Shown here: positions 57,497 through 64,000 of the stretch, piece by piece
How the letters are laid out: each line of letters starts with the position of its first letter
How positions within the stretch are numbered: position 1 is the first letter of the stretch
NCBI GenBank assembly: GCA_021642125.1
Contig: JAKIXB010000018.1
Span: 186,001-250,000 of the forward strand
DNA from: Nothophoma quercina
Lineage: Eukaryota; Ascomycota; Dothideomycetes; Pleosporales; Didymellaceae
Reading direction: 5' to 3'
DNA: 64,000 nt
Notes under the pieces: model-generated
Database searches by the model: none
Told to the model about the DNA's origin: nothing
What the model saw: the letters and a program-made list of their open reading frames with translations, nothing else
Program-made: the position numbers and the translations under genes

Positions 57497-57572
57497 CACC
57501 GTACGTACGGTGTAATTTGTACCGGATTTCGGTGCGATTGACACCGGACGGTACGGTGCGAGCTGCACCAGA
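57497..57572. repeat. Right subterminal repeats of the large element
   Basis: Three versions of the same 20-bp near-palindrome stand in a row: 57507-57526 (ACGGTGTAATTTGTACCGGA), 57529-57548 (TCGGTGCGATTGACACCGGA) and 57553-57572 (ACGGTGCGAGCTGCACCAGA). A perfect 16-bp palindrome, CACCGTACGTACGGTG, is at 57497-57512. The second differs from the left-end motif at 38839 by only a few bases. Confidence 0.7.
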
Positions 57573-57719
57573 CATACGCCATAGGGAGGACGTTAGCGCG
57601 TTGACTTCGGTCCATCACAGACGCGTCGCTATGCTACCGGTGTGTAGGCCGACTGAGCGTTCTACAACTGCCTCTCTCCTTTCTTCAATTTTTCCGTTGG
57701 TTTGTCTGCAAAGTCTGCA

Positions 57720-58712
57720 ATGGAGGCCATACGGAAGAGACAACGCGCAAACACTGGCGGCGACGCGATCCCGCCCCACACTGGCCCTCAGAATTCAGTA
57801 CCGACCCATGTCTATGCATGCGACCTTGTGCAAGAGATCGAAACGCTTCATGCCGCAGACAACGGCGCATTTCTCAAGCAGCTTGTGGCACAACTCGCGA
57901 CTCAGGAGCCGTACGTGTCCGACATCCTGATGAAAGCGTATGATGACCTGATACGCCAAGCGCGAGCCCGGGTCATCAATTTCGACCACTACTCAAGCAA
58001 TGTTTGGCGCTCCATTAACAAGACCTACAAGAGTATGAGCGGATCTAAACAGTACGATATAGCTTTCCAAGTGGTTGACAACGTCGTCTCTGCCATCAAT
58101 TCCATCGGTGAGCAAGCTGGCGTACTTCAAGCTTCCTTCGGCACGAAGTCTTCTGGATTACAAACCTTACGTAAGATTGGCAAGACCATATGCCTCAGCG
58201 GCAGTGACACTCTCGGTCACGAGGTGCAAAAGAACTTCCAGCATGAGACCGCACTGGAAGATGCAATGTGCAACATTGTAGCTTTTATGACTTCTGAAGA
58301 GCGTTCGCGGTTATGTCTGGATGACGATGGACGATCCACCTTTCTTGACAAGATGTACGAGCTGGAAATCCTTGCCAGGAACTACTGCGTCTTCGAAGGG
58401 CTGACAGAGGTGATACGGGACTTGCGTAGCTTGTCAGCAGAGGAGCAGGGCGACGAAGATGACGATGACGAGAGTGACGAAGACGACGAACATAGTGAAA
58501 AAGACCTAGAGGCCTTGGAAGAAGATACGCAAGAAGAGTATGATGACCACGACGACGAAGGTTCAGCTCGAGCTCAGCACGAAGCGAGTGGTCGCGTGAC
58601 GCTTCGCAGTGATTCTGAAGAGATGGATTTCCTCGAAGCGTTCGATTCCGACGGCGCTCCAGTCGGTCACAAGATCAGGGCCTTTGAGAGGAAATATGGC
58701 CGCAAAGTGTAG
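57720..58712 (+). CDS. Conserved-looking helical protein with acidic tail, 330 aa
   Basis: A single exon. The frame is open to 57702, but the first ATG is 57720 (tgcaATGG). The N-terminal 225 residues are predicted helical and protein-like (DLVQEIETLHAADNGAFLKQ, VWRSINKTYKSMSGSKQYDI, KIGKTICLSGSDTLGHEVQK, FLDKMYELEILARNYCVFEG). Residues about 240-285 are a highly acidic run (DEDDDDESDEDDE). The C-terminus is SDGAPVGHKIRAFERKYGRK. I do not recognise a family with confidence; the helical arrangement is vaguely reminiscent of Cut8/Sts1-type nuclear proteasome tethers, which is weak. Its start codon is only about 130 bp from the end of the large element, so its promoter may include element or junction DNA. 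Confidence 0.75.
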   Translation: MEAIRKRQRANTGGDAIPPHTGPQNSVPTHVYACDLVQEIETLHAADNGAFLKQLVAQLATQEPYVSDILMKAYDDLIRQARARVINFDHYSSNVWRSINKTYKSMSGSKQYDIAFQVVDNVVSAINSIGEQAGVLQASFGTKSSGLQTLRKIGKTICLSGSDTLGHEVQKNFQHETALEDAMCNIVAFMTSEERSRLCLDDDGRSTFLDKMYELEILARNYCVFEGLTEVIRDLRSLSAEEQGDEDDDDESDEDDEHSEKDLEALEEDTQEEYDDHDDEGSARAQHEASGRVTLRSDSEEMDFLEAFDSDGAPVGHKIRAFERKYGRKV

Positions 58713-59548
58713 CGTGCCTGACCACTTGAGGACAGTGAGTTTGATAATCTGCTCGCTAATGTGAATCAGGCTGTGGTGAAGTGTGGACTATATTTGTAGG
58801 CTGTATTTGTAGGCCGCGCATGTGGCTCGAATCCTCTGAGCACACAACAAAACTTTTGGTGCATAGTGATTTTATGCAGCGGTCTCGATCCAGGTGGTGA
58901 AACCGTGGCTGTCTTTCGTCAAGTCTACACCACCGGGCTTGTTGAACCGATGTCAATTTTCACATTCTTTGCGCTTTTCTTGCCTTACTCGTAGGTGCCC
59001 TCCTGTCAGTCTAGCGCTAAGAATTTTGACGGCCGTCGCAAGTAGCCCACAAATTAACGTTCTCAGGTTCGCGACACTTGTTGTTCGCTTTGCAGTCTCG
59101 CACAACAACAGGCTTAAGAGTCAAGATGTAACTAGATCATTACTCGTGCGCATAGTTCTTCGAATTCAATTTTACTGACGTGCATCTAGAACCGTGCTCA
59201 CGATCGTTGGTGCGGGAGATCCGGCCACTACTTTCTCGCTAGACACGGATCGTGGCCCGCGGTTGAGCCCCGGTTCCCCAACCCGGTAAGGTGCGAACCT
59301 GGCGTCATGATGGCTTTTCCATATGGACTCCTACCTGCGGATAAGGCTGCCTCCCTCCTCTATTGATTTGGATTAGACGGCTGCATGTATCCTCACTAAA
59401 GCTTGCAGGTGCGGTCAACATCGGCAGATCCATATGCAAGTCAATATGTACTCCTTCGTCGAACTGGTATGAGGTTTCGAACCTCTCCTTGCACGTTGTT
59501 CTTGCACCGGTCTGCGTACTCGTCTCCTATTGTCACCCCAGATCCACG
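58713..59548. other. Intergenic, nothing recognised
   Basis: 3' flank of the acidic-tail gene and upstream region of the membrane protein gene. No RNA gene or repeat noticed. Confidence 0.5.
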
Positions 59549-60902
59549 ATGGCGACGCCCTCGAGTGATACTGATCCTTCTGCGAGGTTGATGGCACCAG
59601 AGGGTTTACCGCTCGCCATCATTGTCATCTCTTTCATTTTCCTTGGTCTTTCTTTGGTCGCTGTTGGATTGAGAACATACATTCGCCTCAAGAAACAGAC
59701 CTTTGCATTGGACGACGCATTCATGGCAATCGGAACGGTACGTTTTGCGTGAAGATTACGGGAAAGGAAACGTACTAACATCAAGCTCGCAGATCGTATA
59801 TATCCCTGTCGTTGGTTTGGCAACGTACGGATGTTTAGTTGGGCTGGGAAGGATGAACGAAGACCTGAACGCATGGCAACAAGCCGAAGCAGTGAAGTAC
59901 TACCTCATCTGGATTCTGGTCTACGTTGTCGCGCTGGCAACGATCAAGTCTTCTGTGTGCATCACCATCCGGCGCATTGCGTCGATCAAAAAGCCACTGA
60001 GAATTACAGTCTGGGTTCTCTTAGCAGTCACTTGGGCTTCGTTCTTGGTTACCTTTCTTGGTACTCTGCTGTACTGCCAGCCGGTTCGCTCTCTGTGTCA
60101 GTACAATCGTATCTCCAAGATGTATGAAAGAAGTGACTGACGTGCTGTACAGGGACGCCGGCGTTAATACTCAGTGGCGAGGGCGAGTGTGCTCCTGTCG
60201 ACGTATTCCTCATCATTGCACACACTGCCACAGTCTCCACCATTCTGACTGACATGGCTCTCGTCGTTGTGCCTGCCATCATTTTGTGGAATACACAGAT
60301 GAAGAGACAAGCGAAGATTCAGGCGTTTGGGCTCTTGTCGTTCGCTTCGCTGTGAGTTCCAACGTGCGCTTCAGGACTGGAGGACGAAATACTAATATGC
60401 ACAGGGCGTCAGTCATTACCATGGTCCGAATACCTTTTGTCAACAAGTTTGAGTCTCAGACTAATCTTCCTTGTAAGGCAACACAAATGGTGAACTGAAC
60501 GACATGGAAACTGACGAGCTTACAGTCTGGGTCGCTCACATCGTTCTTTGTTCGAATGTCGAAACTGGCATCGGCTGCTTCGCCTCCTCGATCCCCTCAC
60601 TGCGCCACTATTTCCAACGTGAACGCGACGGTAGTTCCGATCCCTTCAGCAAGCCCCGCGTATCGACAGGTAGCAAACTTGTTACTACAGACGGCAACTC
60701 GCGTCGGCCCAGAAGATGTAACAGCTTCCGCAATCCTACAGATATTGGATTCAGCTTGGCGACCATACATCATGGCCGTGCAGAGGACACCTGGGAGCGT
60801 CTGCAGGACGGAGCGTCAGACAGAAGCGATGCACCGATCAACCCAAATGACTGGAGGATCTATGCGGAGAAGAGCTATACAGTCGATGTCGAATTGGCGT
60901 AA
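59549..60902 (+). CDS. Rhodopsin-domain / PTH11-like seven-helix membrane protein
   Basis: Five exons (59549-59737, 59793-60096, 60153-60351, 60405-60472, 60526-60902) with introns of 55, 56, 53 and 53 nt, all GT..AG with phases matching, give 378 aa. Hydrophobic helices follow in order: LPLAIIVISFIFLGLSLVAV, IVYIPVVGLATYGCLVGLG, YYLIWILVYVVALATIKSSV, ITVWVLLAVTWASFLVTFLG, VFLIIAHTATVSTILTDMAL with VVVPAIILWN, FGLLSFASLASVITMVRIPF and WVAHIVLCSNVETGIGCFAS. Family marks include the LDDAFMAIG motif after helix 1, SVCITIRRI, the LLYCQPVRSLW segment (Trp created by the second splice) and VETGIGCFASSIPSLR before a cytosolic Ser/Arg-rich tail. These fungal receptors-like proteins are plasma-membrane proteins of mostly unknown ligand. 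Confidence 0.88.
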
Positions 60903-62082
60903 CAAAACAGATTCGTGTCCTGTTCCAAATAGCGCGTTCATTTCGCGGCACGCAAATGTGTCACGGACAACGCGCTGAGGAGTTAACTCCTACCTGAGCC
61001 TCTACGACTCTGCACCATCGTTCCTATCTTGATGAAACATCGAATCAAATTTTTGATGGTTATCTCACATCAACGACCGAAAGCGAGTTCGACATGCGAT
61101 CAACAGTTTTTCAGTCTTCCACCTCTGATATCGTACCAAGCATAGGTCGAGCCCATCCTACCGACAACTCCATCTAGCTGTAGCGCTTCACAAGGAAGGT
61201 TCAGTCGCGATGGAGCGGCCACAGGAAGGCGCCGAGAGGAGAGACGACAATTACGACAGAGACAGCGACGACGAAGAAGAAGAAGAAGAAGAAGAAGAAG
61301 AGGATGCTGTTCAAGAGAAGTCTGGATTCGCAACGGAGCAAAGGAGTACTGGTGTGCAGAAGCTGTTGTGATGATTCATCCGTTCGGAGTCACACTGGAA
61401 GAGAGCAAAGTAGTGCTTGACTAATATATTCTCTATTAGCGTGAACAATCGAGCTCGAGTTGGTGCTGGTGCTCTCTTTGTGTCCATCGAAGCGCGTGCG
61501 AACGCCACGGTGAACGTCCGATGCTTCTTCGATCTTGGCCTGTCTGAGCGGACATACACAAGGGCCCGGGGGAGCAAAATAGAGCTCTTTCATGCTGCGT
61601 TCAAAAGCACAGACGTTACTGACGCTATGAGGGTCAAGATGCAGCATCGACGCGAATATATACAAGCGATGATCTTACCCACATGCGCTTACGCTATCAG
61701 GGTTGCACGGTCGTCAGTCCGGCTCCCGATGGCGTGCTCGAACACCACAACGTCCTTCCGACGCCTATCAACCCCACACAAAGCTTCAGCGCCAATGATG
61801 GCGCTTTCTTGTGTCGTCACTAAGCCTTTATGGCTTTCCCCAAGATCTTGGTTTGCTTCTTGGGCTCGAAACGTGAAGGCGACCGTTATTCCCATGCAGC
61901 TGCCGGTGCAAGTTCACCCGTGTAGCAGGTCGTTTAAGAAGCATAAGTTCACCTCTAACGAACGCCAGGCATATGCTCGTGGAGACCTGAGCACTCCAAA
62001 ACTTTGTCGCACACCTTGCAGCTCGCGAATCGAAGCCTGTGAGGCTACTGGAGCGCGCTGACGTTCAACGCCAGTCACGACC
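60903..62082. other. Intergenic with a GAA microsatellite
   Basis: A (GAA)n tract of about ten units lies at 61271-61303. A 214-codon frame at 61417-62061 starts with TTG and has no protein-like motif, so it is not called. Confidence 0.5.
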
Positions 62083-63811
62083 ATGGCTTCTTACAGTAAA
62101 GAATCTGATGTCATCCAAAACTCACCTGCGCCCTCGTCCGAGACCTCATCTCAGCTTGACGACACATACGAGGCCTACAAGAACAATCAGGGCGCAGACG
62201 TTGATCCAATAGAGGTAAAGAAAACGCTGAAGAAGATCGACATTCGGATAGTTCCTATTTTGTTCTTCACATACCTACTGCAATACCTCGACAAGAATGG
62301 CATCAACTATGCCTCGGCGTTCGGTTTGCAAGAGGGCACCAATCTGAAAGGCCAGGACTATTCATGGCTAGGTATCTGCAGAACTGCGATTTCCACGGAG
62401 CTTCGACTAACAGAAGTCCAGGTAGTATTTTCTACTTCGGGTATCTTCTCGGGCAATATCCGGCTGGATACCTGCTGCAACGGTTGCCCATAGCCAAATT
62501 TATTGGGTTTTGCACGCTCGGTAGGTCCTCAAGTTCCCATTGATGAGCAAACACATATTGACCACAGCAGGTTGGGGGGTTATACTAATGACCACTCCAG
62601 CATGTCACAACTTTGCTGGTATGGCTGCGAATCGCTTCCTGCTCGGTCTTCTTGAGGCGACTGTCAACCCTGGCTTTGTTCTGATTATGAGCATGTGGTA
62701 TACCTCAGCCGAGCAACCACTTCGGCTCGGAGCATACTACTGCACGAATGGTATCGCAACCATGTTTGGCGGTCTCATTGGCTACGCCGTCGGCCACATC
62801 AAGACGGGACTTCCACGCTGGATGTATGTTTTCCTGATATTTGGATCTGTCAGCACGGTAATGGGCATCGTAATCCTGCTCTTTCTTCCGGATCTGCCGA
62901 GCACAGCCAAGTTCCTTACGGAGCGACAACGTGGGATTGCTGTCGACCGCGTCTCTGCGAACAGGCAGGGGGTGAAGAATAAGCATTTCAAGGTCTACCA
63001 AGCGTGGCAGACGCTGTATGACCCAAAGACCTGGATCCTCTTCGTCATGGCGACTGGCGCACAGATACCTAACTCGGCCTTGACGACCGTAAGCTTTTCG
63101 GTATGCTCATGGTCACTGTGCAGACTGACGCAATTTAGTTCAGCTCGATGATCATCAAGTCCTTCGGTGTCGACACACTTGGCACCCAATACCTTCAAAT
63201 CCCTGGTGGCGCTGTACAGTTCGTCTCTCTACTTGCAGGAAGCTACATCTGCACGCACTGGCCCAACACTCGCTGTCTTACCATGACCGTGGCGAACATC
63301 ATCTGCATTATCGGTGCCAGTCTGCTAGTCACATTACCTAGCAACAACAAGTGGGGCCGACTTGTAGCGCTGTGGATGTGCTACTTTCAAGGTCTTGGAT
63401 TCAGTATGAGCTTGACTATCGTCTCGAGCAACATTGCTGGGTATACCAAGAAGCAACTCACAGGCGCAGCTTTGTTCACAGGCTACTGTGTGGGCAACAT
63501 AATCGGCCCACAAACGTTCAAGAGTAGTGAAGCACCCGGATACAAGTCTGCGTACATCGCGTGAGTCCACTCCATCTCCTGTTTGAGTGTAGCCTGAACT
63601 GATGAATGACTGCAGTATGCTCATTGGATATAGTGTGAAGCTCGTTGCAGTCCTTGTACTCTTCGCGTACATGTGGTCGGTGAACAAGAAGCGCGATAGG
63701 GAGTCTGCGAGTGGCATCCAACTCACCCAAGAAGGGATGAAAGCAGCAATTGAAGCTGGCATGCACGACGTTACTGAGATTGACAACAAGGGTTTCCGAT
63801 ACATACTTTGA
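62083..63811 (+). CDS. MFS transporter, DAL5/allantoate-permease (ACS) type
   Basis: Five exons (62083-62371, 62422-62520, 62571-63088, 63139-63560, 63616-63811) with introns of 50, 50, 50, 50 and 55 nt, minus one at each exon pair boundary (four introns in all: 50, 50, 50, 55), give 507 aa. Family features are RIVPILFFTYLLQYLDKNGI in helix 1 (the R-x-x-P and Y-x-D-K-x-N pattern of anion:cation symporters), YSWLGSIFYFGYLLGQYPAG completed across the first junction, RFLLGLLEATVNPGF with the MFS motif around helix 4-5, and YYCTNGIATMFGGLIGYAVG. After the loop come helices including YICTHWPNTR, CYFQGLGFSMSLTIVSSNIA and GAALFTGYCVGNIIGPQTF. The N-terminal 50 residues are cytosolic and Ser-rich. 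The substrate is probably a small organic anion or nitrogen compound. Confidence 0.93.
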
Positions 63812-64000
63812 GGAAGCACACCGTCGTAAGAATACCAGTTATTGTAGACTGTACCTACTTCTTCTCGCAAACGCACAACATGATGAAGTGGACTTATGCG
63901 TGGGTTCGAGTGACTGTCCTCTCTACCGAATAACAACAACTCATTTGTGCGTCATTGGGCGTGGAATCTACTGTCTGGTCGAGAAGGGACGGACAGAGCG

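Larger units (their letters stand above)
38824..57586. mobile_element. 18.8-kb RIP-degraded composite transposable element block
   Basis: The whole interval lacks any intact gene. It is very AT-rich; TA dinucleotides are abundant and CA/TG scarce, the footprint of CpA-to-TpA mutation by RIP. Relic frames are full of TAG where Trp (TGG) or Gln (CAG) would be expected. Both edges are sharp and marked by the inverted repeat CCCTATGGCG (38824-38833, complement at 57577-57586), flanked by AG on both sides (a possible 2-bp target duplication). Just inside lie repeated 20-bp near-palindromes. Short inverted ends plus subterminal repeats in both orientations are typical of CACTA/CMC-type elements, which agrees with the Plavaka-like relic inside. 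Two Fot1-like elements are nested in it. Confidence 0.7.

Noticed and set aside
59221..59340. Possible tRNA around GGTGCGAACCTGG
   Set aside because: No acceptor or anticodon stem could be formed on either strand.
61417..62061. 214-codon open frame upstream of the transporter
   Set aside because: It starts with TTG, there is no protein-like motif, and the opposite strand is open over part of it. Treated as chance.

Overview
The window is nuclear DNA of a filamentous ascomycete, most likely a Dothideomycete of the Pleosporales type. The evidence is the very short spliceosomal introns (almost all 48-70 nt, GT..AG, with CTGAC/CTAAC-like branch sites), a gene set of plant-cell-wall enzymes plus HET, PTH11/rhodopsin-like and DAL5-like genes, and an 18.8 kb AT-rich block whose transposon relics carry the C-to-T decay typical of repeat-induced point mutation (RIP). 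Species is not determined; I had no database.

Layout. 1-5.4 kb: end of a GH5 glycosidase, a GNAT acetyltransferase, a decayed gene of unknown family, and a secreted family-1 pectate lyase. 5.4-10.1 kb: a gene-poor stretch with only fragmentary coding signal. 10.1-22.2 kb: an intron-containing tRNA-Ala(AGC), a HET-domain protein, a DJ-1/PfpI protein, an unknown protein, an NmrA-like NAD(P)-binding protein, a protoglobin and an AHC1-like zinc-finger protein. 23-31 kb: a housekeeping cluster with Kish/TMEM167, TAF13, eIF3f and UTP25, the last two divergent from a shared promoter; between TAF13 and eIF3f lies an unexplained array of about ten 27-30 bp repeat cores spaced about 100 bp apart. 31-38 kb: a two-domain oxidoreductase with a SAF-like C-terminal part, a DAO-type flavoenzyme, a Tda10-like P-loop kinase and an unknown nuclear-looking protein. 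38.8-57.6 kb: the RIP-degraded block. 57.7-64 kb: an acidic-tailed unknown protein, a rhodopsin-domain membrane protein and a DAL5/allantoate-type MFS transporter.

The AT-rich block reads as one large element with younger insertions. It is bounded by a 10-bp inverted repeat and by copies of a 20-bp near-palindrome just inside each end, carries a decayed Plavaka/CMC-like transposase, and contains two 1,864-bp Fot1/pogo-like elements in opposite orientation, one of them inside the Plavaka-like coding region. No intact gene survives in it. The switch from AT-rich to normal composition is abrupt, and a single-exon gene starts only about 130 bp beyond the right end.

Exon-intron structures given here were assembled by hand from reading frames and splice signals; they agree in phase and, for Kish, eIF3f, TAF13, the MFS transporter and the rhodopsin-like protein, rebuild the expected family architecture.
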